NCBI RefSeq assembly: GCF_023500045.1 | Contig: NZ_JAMCOF010000006.1 | Span: forward strand, 50,299 to 114,298 | Source: Bartonella bilalgolemi | GTDB lineage: Bacteria; Pseudomonadota; Alphaproteobacteria; Rhizobiales; Rhizobiaceae | Length of the DNA stretch: 64,000 bases | Direction of reading: 5' to 3' | Shown: positions 21,456 to 31,714 of the stretch, piece by piece | Layout: each line of letters opens with the position of its first letter | Numbering within the stretch: the first letter of the stretch is position 1 | Notes under the pieces: model-generated | The model's database searches: none | The model's input: only the letters and a program-made list of their open reading frames with translations | Told to the model about the DNA's origin: nothing | Program-made: the position numbers and the translations under genes

Positions 21456-21558
21456 GAAGTATCCTTTATAAGAATCCCTTTAAGAGTAAGGGCATTTTTT
21501 GTTGCTTGGCGTTGTGTATTACTATCACAACAAGAGACACTACAAGTGTACTATTTAT

Positions 21559-21587
21559 TTGATATAATGTCTGATGATTTGCGTCAA
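21559..21587 (-). promoter_or_regulatory. Probable sigma-70-type promoter of rplM-rpsI
   Basis: Read on the minus strand, a TTGACG -35 box (21587-21582) is followed after 17 bases by TATCAA, or after 15 bases by TATATC, as -10 box. It lies about 100 bases upstream of the rplM start, in the gap shared with the divergent recJ. Confidence 0.5.
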
Positions 21588-21698
21588 GAGAAAATAAAAC
21601 TTATATAAATGTGCTGTTATGATAACTTTACTAATGATGATTTATTCATTTAAGGCGTGACTGTATTTTTATTACTTGTTGGAGTATTATCAACAATA

Positions 21699-23483
21699 AT
21701 GCGACGATTTCGTTATTTACTTAATGTTCAATCTTCTGCTTGTAATCAAGCTTGGATTGATGCTCTTGATATGGATAGGATTAATAACGCTCGTGCCATT
21801 TCTCAAAAATTTGGTTTGCCAGACCAACTTGCGCGGGTTCTTGCAGCAAGAGATGTTGATGAATCGGAAGCTGTGGCTTTTATTAACCCGACACTGCGTA
21901 TTTTAATGCCTAATCCTAAAAAAATTACAGATGTGGATTGTGCAGCAGAGCGCTTAGTTAAAGCTATTATAAACCGAGAAAAGATTGCTATTTTTGGCGA
22001 TTATGACGTTGATGGTGCTTGTTCAGCAGCGCTTTTAGCGCGTTTTTTACATTGTTTTGGTATAATAGTAAAAATCTATATTCCTGATCGTATTATTGAG
22101 GGATATGGTCCAAATGAACAGGCAATGAAAGGATTGGTACAAGAAGGGGCGAGTTTAATTATTACTGTTGATTGTGGTGCGAATAGTCCGGATGCAGTAA
22201 GAGCAGCGAGGCTTGCGGGTGCTGATGTCATTGTTTTAGATCATCATCAAATGGAGAATATTCACGAAGAAGCTGTTGCCCTTGTTAACCCTAATCGTCC
22301 TGATGATTTTTCTGAGCAAGGACATTTATGCGCTGCTGGTGTTGTATTTATTACATTAACGTGGGTTAATCGTTTATTGCGGGAGAAAAAATGGAGAGGA
22401 ACGCTGCCTGATCTTTTAAGTATGCTTGATCTTGTTGCATTAGCCACTATATGCGATGTTGTTCCATTACAAGGTGTCAATCGTGCTTTTGTAGTTAAAG
22501 GGCTTCAGGTAGCTCGTTCTATGCATAATCCTGGAATAGCTGCTTTGACGAAGGTTGCGCATATAGGAGAACCACTCAATAGTTTTCATTTGGGTTTTTT
22601 ATTGGGACCCAGGATTAATGCAGGAGGACGTATTGGAAATCAGGCCTTAGGAGCATATTTGCTCAGCTGTAATGATAGAGATGAAGCCGATAGAATAGCA
22701 CAAGAACTAGACCGACTTAATAAAGAACGTCAAGAAATGGAGATGACTCAATTAGTTCAAGCTGAATCTTATCTTGATTCTATTTATCAAGAGAAAACAA
22801 TACCATCTTCTTTTGTGATTGCTCATAAAGAATGGCATCCTGGTATCATTGGTATTCTTGCAGCTCGTTTAAAAGAACGCTTTTTTTGCCCTGTTTTGGT
22901 CATAGCTTTGAAAGAAGATGGAAGTGGTATTGGATCGGGGCGTTCAATTAGTGGTATAAATTTGGGAGTACTTGTACGTGAAGCAGTTACATTAAATTTA
23001 TTAGAAAAAGGAGGAGGACATAGTATGGCAGCGGGATTTACAATTCAGTCAGAAAAAATTGAAGCTTTTCGTGAATGGCTAGAAGGAAAAGTATCTTTAA
23101 TGGTTTCACAATTACGTGCTGAGAAGTCTCTTAGTATAGATGGTTTTCTTTCTGCTTCTGGCGCTAATAAAGATCTTTTTGATATGATTGAAAAGGCTGG
23201 TCCTTTTGGCTCAGGAAATGCTATACCTGTTTTTGTCTTTCCTTCTCACCGGTTAGTTAACTTATATGAAGTTGGAAAAGGCCATTTGCGCCTTATTATT
23301 TCTAATATTGAAGGTAAAAAATTGCAAGGAATCGCTTTTGGTGCAGTAGGAACACCACTTGGTCAATTTCTTTTTGAGAATATTGGTAAAACAATTCATT
23401 TAGCTGGTAATCTTAGTTTAAATCATTGGAGAGGAAATATCAGTCCACAATTGCGTGTTATTGATGCAGCTGCAGTAGTTTAA
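21699..23483 (+). CDS. recJ: Single-stranded-DNA-specific 5'-3' exonuclease RecJ
   Basis: About 594 residues from the ATG at 21699; a GTG 14 codons earlier is possible but the residues it adds are not RecJ-like. The DHH phosphoesterase motifs are clear: FGDYDVDGACSAAL, VDCGAN and the DHH triad in VLDHHQM, followed by the DHHA1 domain with the GGHSMAAGF motif and a C-terminal OB-like domain. RecJ degrades 5'-ended single strands in recombinational repair. It converges on parE with only 17 bases between. Confidence 0.96.
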   Translation: MRRFRYLLNVQSSACNQAWIDALDMDRINNARAISQKFGLPDQLARVLAARDVDESEAVAFINPTLRILMPNPKKITDVDCAAERLVKAIINREKIAIFGDYDVDGACSAALLARFLHCFGIIVKIYIPDRIIEGYGPNEQAMKGLVQEGASLIITVDCGANSPDAVRAARLAGADVIVLDHHQMENIHEEAVALVNPNRPDDFSEQGHLCAAGVVFITLTWVNRLLREKKWRGTLPDLLSMLDLVALATICDVVPLQGVNRAFVVKGLQVARSMHNPGIAALTKVAHIGEPLNSFHLGFLLGPRINAGGRIGNQALGAYLLSCNDRDEADRIAQELDRLNKERQEMEMTQLVQAESYLDSIYQEKTIPSSFVIAHKEWHPGIIGILAARLKERFFCPVLVIALKEDGSGIGSGRSISGINLGVLVREAVTLNLLEKGGGHSMAAGFTIQSEKIEAFREWLEGKVSLMVSQLRAEKSLSIDGFLSASGANKDLFDMIEKAGPFGSGNAIPVFVFPSHRLVNLYEVGKGHLRLIISNIEGKKLQGIAFGAVGTPLGQFLFENIGKTIHLAGNLSLNHWRGNISPQLRVIDAAAVV

Positions 23484-23500
23484 TAAATACATTTTTAAAA

Positions 23501-25588
23501 TCAAATATCTAGATTATCTGCAAAAGTAGAGTTTTCTTGTATAAATCGAAATCGTGCTTCTGGTTTAGTACCCATTAAACTTTCGACTATATTTTTAGTT
23601 TCTTGCATGTTAACTGTATCGATAGCAACACGTAAAAGCGTGCGTTTTTGCGGATGCATAGTTGTTTCTTTAAGTTGTTCAGCACGCATTTCTCCAAGGC
23701 CTTTAAAACGTCCAATTTCAATTTTAGCCTTTCCAGTAAATTCAGTTTTTAGTAATTCATCTTTATGAATATCATCACGCGCATAAGCAACTTTTCCTCC
23801 TTGTGATATTCTATAAAGAGGAGGTACAGCGAGATATAAATGGCCCTGACGAATAAGATCGGGCATCTCTTGAAAGAAAAAGGTAATCAAAAGTGATGCA
23901 ATATGAGCACCATCAACATCTGCATCTGTCATAATAATAATACGCTCATATCTTAAATCATCTTCACGATATTTAGAGCGCGTTTCACATCCTAGTGCAA
24001 GAATAAGATCACTAATTGTTTGACTTGCACTCATTTTTTCACGCGCTGCACTAGCTACGTTTAATATTTTTCCACGAAGGGGTAAAATTGCTTGATTAAT
24101 TCTATTTCGTGCTTGTTTAGCAGAGCCACCAGCAGAATCACCCTCAACAATGAATAATTCAGCTCCAGCAGCAGAATTTTGGCTACAATCTGCTAACTTT
24201 CCAGGTAGTCTTAATTTACGTACAGCAGTTTTTCGATTTATTTCCCTATCTTGGCGCCGTTTTAAGCGTTCTTCAGCTCTTTCAATAACCCAATCAAGAA
24301 GTTTTGTCGCTTCTTGTGGAGAATTAGCAAGCCAATGATCAAAAGGATCACGTATTGCATTTTCAACAATACGGTGTGCTTCAATTGTAGCTAGTCGATC
24401 TTTAGTTTGTCCAACAAACTCAGGTTCTCTGATAAAAACTGAGAGGATTGCAACTGCTGAGATCATCACATCATCAGAAGTGATGATGGCAGAACGTTTA
24501 TTACCTATTAGTTCAGCATAAGCTTTTAAGCCACGCAAGAGAGCTTGTCGTAATCCTGCTTCATGTGTTCCACCTTCTCCAGTCGGAATAGTATTACAAT
24601 AAGATTGTACACAAGCGTTACCACCATACCAAGCGATAGCCCATTCAACTGAACCATGACCACCATGTTGTTTTGTTTTACCAGAAAAAATTTCAGAGGT
24701 TACACGATATTCATTTTTTAATGAGGACAATAAATAGTCTTTTAATCCATCTGGAAAGTGAAAAATAGTTTTTTCAGGAATATTTTTTATACCTTCAAGT
24801 ATTATAGGATCACAATTCCAGCGAATCTTTACTCCACCAAAGAGATAAGCTTTAGAGCGAGCTATCTTATAAATTTTCTCTGGTTCAAAAGCTACTTTTT
24901 CACCAAAAATTTTACTGTCGGGATGAAAACGCACGCGCGTACCGCGACGGTTATAAACATCACCTAGATTTTCTAAATCAGATTGAGGAATGCCGCGTGA
25001 AAAACGTTGGCGGTAAAGTTTGCGCTCTCGTGCTACTTCAACTTCCATATCATCAGAAAGAGCATTAACAACAGAAATACCTACTCCATGTAATCCACCA
25101 GAGGTTTGATAAGCTTTTCCATCAAATTTTGCGCCTGAATGAAGTTGTGTCATAATGACTTCAAGGGTAGATTTATCCGGCATTTGCGGATGATTTTCAA
25201 CAGGGATTCCACGCCCATTATCTGTAACTGTTATATAACCTTGTCCATCCAATGAGACATCAATTAAATCTGCATAACCAGCAACAGCTTCATCCATTGC
25301 ATTATCGATAATTTCAGAAAATAAATGATGAAGCGCTTTGCTGTCTGTTCCGCCAATGTACATCCCAGGCCGTAAACGTACAGGCTCTAAACCTTCAAGT
25401 ATACGGATAGATAAAGCGTTATATTCATTTTCTTCTGTATCATTTTTGGAAGCAGATACAGAAATTGCCTGAGGTACCTCTTCCCGGTTTACTGAAATTG
25501 GCTTATTTTGTTCTTTCGTTTCTATGCGAAATTGAGCATTATTTAAAACACTAAAAAGATCTTTATTATTATCGCTCATAGCACTCAA
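23501..25588 (-). CDS. parE: DNA topoisomerase IV subunit B
   Basis: A 695-residue type IIA topoisomerase ATPase subunit. The GHKL ATP-binding motifs (EIIDNAMDEAVAG, DNGRGIPVENHP, GGLHGVGISVVNALS), the TOPRIM motifs (LFIVEGDSAGGSAKQARNR and MTDADVDGAHI) and the C-terminal KGLGEMRAEQL are present. The short length and lack of the GyrB insertion point to ParE. The N-terminal ~50 residues are a poorly conserved leader with several possible starts. Its partner ParC is at the window start. Confidence 0.96.
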   Translation of the reverse strand: MSAMSDNNKDLFSVLNNAQFRIETKEQNKPISVNREEVPQAISVSASKNDTEENEYNALSIRILEGLEPVRLRPGMYIGGTDSKALHHLFSEIIDNAMDEAVAGYADLIDVSLDGQGYITVTDNGRGIPVENHPQMPDKSTLEVIMTQLHSGAKFDGKAYQTSGGLHGVGISVVNALSDDMEVEVARERKLYRQRFSRGIPQSDLENLGDVYNRRGTRVRFHPDSKIFGEKVAFEPEKIYKIARSKAYLFGGVKIRWNCDPIILEGIKNIPEKTIFHFPDGLKDYLLSSLKNEYRVTSEIFSGKTKQHGGHGSVEWAIAWYGGNACVQSYCNTIPTGEGGTHEAGLRQALLRGLKAYAELIGNKRSAIITSDDVMISAVAILSVFIREPEFVGQTKDRLATIEAHRIVENAIRDPFDHWLANSPQEATKLLDWVIERAEERLKRRQDREINRKTAVRKLRLPGKLADCSQNSAAGAELFIVEGDSAGGSAKQARNRINQAILPLRGKILNVASAAREKMSASQTISDLILALGCETRSKYREDDLRYERIIIMTDADVDGAHIASLLITFFFQEMPDLIRQGHLYLAVPPLYRISQGGKVAYARDDIHKDELLKTEFTGKAKIEIGRFKGLGEMRAEQLKETTMHPQKRTLLRVAIDTVNMQETKNIVESLMGTKPEARFRFIQENSTFADNLDI

Positions 25589-25673
25589 TCGTCTATCTAA
25601 ATTTAGGTTATATAAATAAACCTTTAATCAGAATTAAGTTTTATGCCTGTTTTTTATTTAAAAATCAATGCAC

Positions 25674-26414
25674 TTAAGAAATAGCAATTGTTGGACCAAA
25701 AATTTGTTCAAAAGTTTGTTTCATAGCAATATCAACATCATGCATTGTTACAGGTAAACCTAGATCTAATAGACTTGTTACACCGTGATTTGCAATTCCG
25801 CAGGGAACAATTCCTGTATAGTGAGATAGATCAGGATCGATATTAATACAAATGCCATGAAAGCTTACCCATTTACGCATACGAATACCAATAGCAGCAA
25901 TTTTATCTTCTGCTGGTGTTCCATTTATTGTTAGTGGACGATCAGGCCGAATAACCCAAACACCAACTCGATCTTCGCGACGTTCTCCTTTAACGTTAAA
26001 TTGTGCAAGTGTTTCGATGATCCACTGTTCTAATGCACTAATAAAGGCACGTATATCTTGTCTCCGACGTTTAAGGTCAAGCATAATATAAGCAACACGT
26101 TGTCCTGGACCATGATATGTAAATTCACCACCACGACCTGCTTCATATACAGGAAGAGAATGAGGAGTTAATAAATCTTTTTGTTGAGCACTTGTTCCTG
26201 CTGTATAAAGAGGAGGGTGTTCGAGAAGCCAGACTTGTTCGTGTGCAGTTTTTGCAAAAATATTCTCTACGCGTTCTTGCATATAGCGTAATGCTTCAGG
26301 GTATTCGATTAAATTATCACTTATTTTCCACTCAACTGGTGAAGTATGGTGAGTTGCTTTAAAATGATGTGATAAATGATTGCGATCAGTATATTTCAAT
26401 TTAGACGTCATCAA
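25674..26414 (-). CDS. lipB: Octanoyl-[acyl-carrier-protein]-protein N-octanoyltransferase
   Basis: A 246-residue LipB, which moves the octanoyl chain from ACP to lipoyl domains, the first step of lipoate synthesis. The substrate loop [17 protein letters not shown], the catalytic Lys171 (EDKIAAIG) and Cys205 (GIVPCGI) are in place. The first ~25 residues look like an extension; the conserved part begins near VEWKIS, so a later start is possible. No lipA is adjacent. Confidence 0.95.
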   Translation of the reverse strand: MMTSKLKYTDRNHLSHHFKATHHTSPVEWKISDNLIEYPEALRYMQERVENIFAKTAHEQVWLLEHPPLYTAGTSAQQKDLLTPHSLPVYEAGRGGEFTYHGPGQRVAYIMLDLKRRRQDIRAFISALEQWIIETLAQFNVKGERREDRVGVWVIRPDRPLTINGTPAEDKIAAIGIRMRKWVSFHGICINIDPDLSHYTGIVPCGIANHGVTSLLDLGLPVTMHDVDIAMKQTFEQIFGPTIAIS

Positions 26415-26705
26415 AAAAATATATATTAAAGTTATTTGGTCTTTTATTACTTAAAATAATAGCGCAACGATATAGAGTTGCTTATTGAAATGAAAATTAA
26501 AAATAAAGGGTATCGACATTGTCATTAAAATGAAGGTTATTATTCTAAATCATTATAGTCTAACAAAACCTTAAAATAATTAGAGGATTTTCAATTAATA
26601 ATTTAATTTATTATTCATTATTATATTTTTGTTTTTTAATATTTTTTTATCGTATGGATTAATATTTAATATATGAAGTGATAAAATTCGTCTTTAAAAG
26701 ATATT

Positions 26706-27557
26706 TTACCATCTTCCTGACGCTCCACCACCACCTGATGAACCTCCTCCGCCTCTAAAACCACCGCCATTTGAATGTCTTCTGAAGTTACCAACGGAGC
26801 GTCTACCATCAGCGCTCAAATTGATAAACCAAAGAGTAAAAATGATTCCCATCCAGCGATATTTTTGTGGGCCTACTTTTTTACCAAAAATCATTGCTAA
26901 AATGGGTAAACCAATCACTGTAAAAAAGATTAAAAATATAATTGCATTAACTATCATTTCTTCTTTTTTTTCTTGTTTACGTTGTATTTCAATGGCTTTA
27001 GCCTTTTCCTTAATTCGAAAAGTAAAATCAGAATCATTTTCTATAATAATTCGTGTAATTGCATTGATTGCTTCGATAATTCCTTGTTGATAATTTTTTT
27101 TACGAAAATTAGGAAGAATAAAATTATTAATAATGACGGCAGAAACTGCATCGGTTAATTCTCCTTCTAAACCATAGCCGACTTCAATACGTACTTCACG
27201 TTCATTTGGTGCAACAACAAGTAATACGCCATTATTAATCTTCTCCTGACCTAAAGCCCATTTTCGGAAAAGGGAATTACTATAAGTTTCAATATCAATT
27301 CCAGAAAGAGTAGGGACAGTTACAATAACAATTTGATCACCTGTTTTTTTTTCTAAAGCAGAAAGCTTTGTTGTCAGATTTTCTATTGTTGCTCGATCAA
27401 GTAAGTGAGCTATATCATTCACATGACCAGTTAGGCGAGGGAATGAGCTTTGAGAATAGACAACACTATTCAATGTAATAATTAAAAATAAAACACTTAC
27501 AAAAGCTAAAAAATATAAAATAATACTACGTTGAATAGAATCTCGAAATGGCATCAT
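26706..27557 (-). CDS. TPM-domain membrane protein (YgcG family)
   Basis: A 283-residue protein with an N-terminal signal anchor (about residues 14-35), a TPM domain (about 38-165, with LTGHVNDIAHLL and GVLLVVAPNEREVRIEVGYGLEG), a charged linker, a second membrane helix near 203-225 and a glycine-rich C-terminal tail ending GGGASGRW. TPM domains are found in envelope proteins of unclear biochemical role. Its start abuts the stop of lemA without a gap, and LemA/TPM pairs are common, which suggests a joint membrane function. Confidence 0.85.
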   Translation of the reverse strand: MMPFRDSIQRSIILYFLAFVSVLFLIITLNSVVYSQSSFPRLTGHVNDIAHLLDRATIENLTTKLSALEKKTGDQIVIVTVPTLSGIDIETYSNSLFRKWALGQEKINNGVLLVVAPNEREVRIEVGYGLEGELTDAVSAVIINNFILPNFRKKNYQQGIIEAINAITRIIIENDSDFTFRIKEKAKAIEIQRKQEKKEEMIVNAIIFLIFFTVIGLPILAMIFGKKVGPQKYRWMGIIFTLWFINLSADGRRSVGNFRRHSNGGGFRGGGGSSGGGGASGRW

Positions 27558-28205
27558 TTAATTAAAATTAACCTGTGGTGTTTGGTGAGCGTTACTGTCA
27601 ATAGTAAATGTTTGCATAGATTTTGCATCGTGAAACCATAACTTTGCCCAAATCATTGTTGGCATTGTTTTAAGTGCAGTATTATAGATACGTACTGCTT
27701 CAATATAATCACGGCGAGCAATAGAAATACGATTTTCAGTTCCCTCTAGTTGTGACTGAAGAGCTAAGAAATTCTGATTTGCTTTAAGGTCTGGATAATT
27801 TTCAACAATAGCCATCAGGCGTGAAAGTGCACTTGATAAATTTGCTTGATTATTGAGATATTGTTGCATAATTTCTGGGCTGTTTAACATATCAGCATTA
27901 ATGGTTGTTTGTGTTGCTTTTGCACGTGCTTCGATAACATCAGCAAGTGCAGTTTTTTCGTGTGATGCATAACCTTTAACAGTTTCTACAAGATTAGGAA
28001 CGAGGTCCGCACGACGTTGATATTGGTTTAAAACTTCACTCCACGCTGCATGCGCTTTTTCTTCATTTGTTGGTATCACATTAAATCCACATCCGCTTAA
28101 AAACGGTATTAAAAACGCTAAAAAAATAATAATAAAAAATAGCTTTAATATTTTTAATTTAAGATAGATAGTTATAGTTCGTTGTGTAGTTAGTGCATCT
28201 AGCAT
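27558..28205 (-). CDS. lemA: LemA family protein, probable lipoprotein
   Basis: A 215-residue LemA protein. A hydrophobic segment ends in a lipobox-like FLSGC with Cys39, after which comes the LemA core (NQYQRRADLVPNLVETVKGYASHEKTAL, read in pieces, and the FPDLKAN-like YPDLKANQNF). The N-terminal 18 residues before the hydrophobic stretch are unusually long for a signal peptide, so an internal start is possible. The function of the family is unsettled. It is the first gene of a two-gene unit with the TPM protein. Confidence 0.9.
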   Translation of the reverse strand: MLDALTTQRTITIYLKLKILKLFFIIIFLAFLIPFLSGCGFNVIPTNEEKAHAAWSEVLNQYQRRADLVPNLVETVKGYASHEKTALADVIEARAKATQTTINADMLNSPEIMQQYLNNQANLSSALSRLMAIVENYPDLKANQNFLALQSQLEGTENRISIARRDYIEAVRIYNTALKTMPTMIWAKLWFHDAKSMQTFTIDSNAHQTPQVNFN

Positions 28206-29526
28206 AAAATATCTCCAAAAGCTTATTCATGTATATAGGGCATAGCTTACATATGACAAAATATTTTGAACTTTGTAAACTAGCTCATTTATATTAACGA
28301 ATTAGTCTAATTTTCAATAACTAGTTTAGCGAAAAAGCTAATTACACATTCTTTAACAAGAATTTATGAATCTTGATTATTTATTAATGATTAAACATTG
28401 AAACGATTATTGAAGTTGCTATAATCAGGTTATTCCGCACAAAAAAATGTAATTATGGGATTTCAAATGCTTGGTGTTATTTCTGCTAAAGATACAACAG
28501 GAAAGCTGAAGCCAAATTTAATATTTTTAGAAGAAATTATCGATAAGACACGTTAATAAGATAAACAAGTTTTCAATCAGAACGAAAATTAATCAATAAA
28601 AAATCTGATGATGGCAGTCGTTGCATTTTTTACTTTGTTTGAGGGATTAGCAAAAGCTTTTTTGCTTAGTAAAAAGCTGAGAGCTATCTATAATGTGCTT
28701 TTTTATATTAGTTTGTCTCTAATTTATCTGGAGAGGAAAGACTGTACTGTCATCAGCTCAAAAAACCAAATTTGATAAGACAAATCTTAAAGTATAGCAA
28801 ACAGGATAAACATTTGTATGGATGGTAAAAAATAAAGTAATTAAAGAGAAAACATCTTATGAAAACGGAATAACAATCACCTTACAAAAGAGACATATCA
28901 AGATTTGAAGATGATGTCACATTGTTTGAAAAGATTAGCTTTTATCACCTTTATTTTTGTTATTGATATTACTCATCTTTATGCATGCATCAAAAACTTC
29001 TCCTTAAAATAGTTTAGGCTTTTAAAAGCTTGAGTAAATGGATTTTCATTATAGCACATAATTTCACAACTCGATTTCTACGTGCTCATCAATAATGTTT
29101 TTCAATATTCTCTATGTATAAATTAATAAAAAATTGTCGAGATGATTCGTTGAATATGTCTGTCTGTTATTCTTAAATTAAGAGTATTTATAAGTTATTC
29201 ACATAAATGTATACTATTTATTTAATAAACTATATCGTGATTATTTTATTCAACTTTCTACTTTAATGAATTGATTTTATTAAATTTTAATGACTATTTT
29301 ATCTTTTTAAAATGGTATTAATCATTTCTAATAATATAATAAATATTTTTAACGTTTTGTTAAGCTATTGATAAAAAGTAAATTTTAATAATACCATACA
29401 CATTAGCGTGGGAGTAAGGATTTTCAATAGTATTAATTTCCTTATCATATGCAGAGATTTTAGTTTTGTTTGTGTACAATAAATTTTGTGTACATGATAT
29501 AAATATAGAAATAAGCGGGTTGATAA
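28206..29526. other. Long decayed intergenic region between lemA and rlpA
   Basis: About 1.3 kb with no credible gene, the longest gap in the window. Short open stretches exist (for example a 34-codon frame from 28455 with MGFQMLGVISAKD and a 54-codon frame from 28611), but none shows a recognisable family or a good ribosome binding site. Base composition looks like that of other decayed gaps here. The rlpA promoter must lie at the right end. Confidence 0.5.
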
Positions 29527-30372
29527 ATGCTTTTAAATAGCAGAGTAAAATTTACCTCCATTGTTAAACTGATATTTCGGTTTATTTTTATAATAGTTGC
29601 CACTCAATTGTTGACAGCTTGTGCAAATCCAATGATGCAACTTTCAAAAAAAAATGTTGATAATAATAAAGTTGTAAAGGCTAAAGCTGTTTCTGTGCCT
29701 GAAAGAATTTTAAGTGGACAAAATAAATCAAAAAATAAAGTTGTAAAAGGAACTGTTATTGGTAAACCTTACCAAATAAAAGGAAAGTGGTACTATCCAA
29801 AAGCTGACCCAACGTATCAGCGTGTTGGGCAAGCGTCGTGGTATGGTTCGTATTTTCATGGACGCTTAACTGCAAATGGCGAAATCTATAATATGAATCT
29901 TTTAACTGCAGCACATCCTACTATGCCGTTACCTAGTTATGCTCGTGTTACTAATTTGCAAAATGGTTCTTCTATCATCGTTAGAGTAAATGATCGTGGT
30001 CCTTACATGAAAAATAGAATTATTGATCTATCAAAACAAGCTGCAACAATGCTTGGTTATTTAAATCAAGGTACCGCGGATGTTAAAGTAGAATATGTTT
30101 CTGAAGCACCTATTAATAATTATGACAGTGAATATTTAGTAGCTTCTTATAAACCTGGAAATTATAACCCATCTATGATGATGGCATTATCAAATACCAT
30201 AGAAGCACAAAAAGATGTTACATTGTTTACTTTTAATACGAATAATTATAATATGAGTAATCAAAAGCAACAAAATAAAACTATTTCAATAAAATTGCCG
30301 CAAATTGGTCCGATTTTGCCTGATAAGCCCACATCATTCTATCAAGTTGCTTCTATTAAATATTTAAAATAA
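29527..30372 (+). CDS. rlpA: RlpA-like septal ring lytic transglycosylase, lipoprotein
   Basis: A 281-residue protein with a lipoprotein signal ending LLTAC (Cys32) and a double-psi beta-barrel domain at about residues 97-190. The RlpA pattern is clear: GQASWYGSYFHGRLTANGE, LTAAHPTMPLPSYARVTNL and VRVNDRGPY. RlpA cleaves naked glycan strands at the septum in some species. No SPOR domain is visible at the C-terminus; the last ~90 residues are low-complexity and asparagine-rich. The downstream neighbour, a DacF-like PBP, also acts on peptidoglycan. Confidence 0.9.
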   Translation: MLLNSRVKFTSIVKLIFRFIFIIVATQLLTACANPMMQLSKKNVDNNKVVKAKAVSVPERILSGQNKSKNKVVKGTVIGKPYQIKGKWYYPKADPTYQRVGQASWYGSYFHGRLTANGEIYNMNLLTAAHPTMPLPSYARVTNLQNGSSIIVRVNDRGPYMKNRIIDLSKQAATMLGYLNQGTADVKVEYVSEAPINNYDSEYLVASYKPGNYNPSMMMALSNTIEAQKDVTLFTFNTNNYNMSNQKQQNKTISIKLPQIGPILPDKPTSFYQVASIKYLK

Positions 30373-30499
30373 GTGCAGTAAACTAAATGGCGTTTAAAGC
30401 ATTTTTCTAATCTGCAAGCACTTTGTTTAAAAAGAGAATAAATCTTTTCTTGCGTAATAAACCGCTTTATGTTGATTCTAAAAGAGAGGGAGAATCAGC

Positions 30500-31672
30500 A
30501 TGTATCTGTTATTGAAGATTTCATTTTCCTTAATTTGGATATTAATATTCAATGAACAAGGACAAACAAAAAAATTTCAGACATCTGCATTACAATTACT
30601 GATATTTGACGACAATACAGATACAATACTTTTTGAAAAACAAAGTGATGTTATTTTTTTTCCTGCTTCATTAGTAAAATTGATGACAGCTGAAGTGGTT
30701 TTTTATCAACTTAAAAAAGGATTTTTAAATAAAACACAAAAATTTAAAGTCAGTGAAAATGCTTGGAGAAAAGGGGGAGCGCCTTCCGGTACAAGCACTA
30801 TGTTTGCAAAGGAAAAAACGGAAATTAGTGTTTTTGATCTTTTGCGGGGTCTTATTATTGTTAATGGAAATGATGCAGCTATTACTTTGGCTGAAGGAAT
30901 AGCTGGTAATGAAACTAATTTTGCAGAATTAATGAATAAGAGGGCTAAAACACTTGGATTGCTACACAGCCATTTTATTAACGCAACAGGGTTACCTGAA
31001 AAAGGGCAATTTATAACATTACGTGATATAATTACGTTAGCACGCCATATTTCTCGTGAATATCCTGATTATTATGCTCTTTATCGTGAGCCTAAATTTA
31101 CTTGGAATAAGATTACTCAACATAATAAAAATTCCCTTGTTTTTCAAAAAAATGATGTAGAAATAGAGGGGCTAGGTTTCGGTTATAGTGAAGGAATAGG
31201 TTTTTCAACAGTTGTTTCTGCTTGTAAGAATCAGCGACGTATTTTTCTTGCAGCTAACGGTTTACAAAATAAAAAAGAGCGTTCAAAAGAAATAGAACGC
31301 ATTCTTGAATGGGCTATGACAGCTTTTGATCTTAAAACAGTTTTTACAAGAGGTAAGACGGTTGGTTATGCTTCTGTTTATGGTGGAGCACAAAATTCTA
31401 TTCCGCTTATTGTTAAAGAACCGATAAGTTTTATGCTTTCAAAGCAAAAAACTTTTAATGATGTTAAAGCAATAATTCAATATCATGGTCCGTTAAAAGC
31501 TCCTGTCACTATAGGACAAAAAATTGGTATTATTCAAATTTTTTCAGATAAACAACTTCTTGTTGAAAAATCAATTTGGGCTGGAGCAGATATTCAAAAA
31601 GGCAATTTTTTTACAAAAGTAAAAGATGCGCTTTATGAAATAACAATTGGATGGACACGAAAATACTTATAA
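30500..31672 (+). CDS. D-alanyl-D-alanine carboxypeptidase family protein (DacF-like) with altered KTG motif
   Basis: A 390-residue low-molecular-weight penicillin-binding protein (peptidase S11). An N-terminal signal-like segment precedes the catalytic domain. The SxxK motif is SLVK at residues 57-60 and the SxN position reads N-G-N at 122-124 (NGNDAA). At the third motif, where S11 enzymes have K-T-G in a GLKTGYT context, this protein has GLGFGYS at residues 224-230, so the Lys and Thr are gone. The C-terminal domain follows normally. Activity is therefore doubtful. It begins the run that continues with tmk and holB and may be co-transcribed with them. Confidence 0.85.
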   Translation: MYLLLKISFSLIWILIFNEQGQTKKFQTSALQLLIFDDNTDTILFEKQSDVIFFPASLVKLMTAEVVFYQLKKGFLNKTQKFKVSENAWRKGGAPSGTSTMFAKEKTEISVFDLLRGLIIVNGNDAAITLAEGIAGNETNFAELMNKRAKTLGLLHSHFINATGLPEKGQFITLRDIITLARHISREYPDYYALYREPKFTWNKITQHNKNSLVFQKNDVEIEGLGFGYSEGIGFSTVVSACKNQRRIFLAANGLQNKKERSKEIERILEWAMTAFDLKTVFTRGKTVGYASVYGGAQNSIPLIVKEPISFMLSKQKTFNDVKAIIQYHGPLKAPVTIGQKIGIIQIFSDKQLLVEKSIWAGADIQKGNFFTKVKDALYEITIGWTRKYL

Positions 31673-31714
31673 TGCGCAAATGTGCACCCAAATAAGGAAT
31701 TAAGAGCTTTTTAC

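Noticed and set aside
28455..28780. Short frames in the lemA-rlpA gap as new small proteins
   Set aside because: No family, no start signals, and broken frames; they cannot be told from chance.
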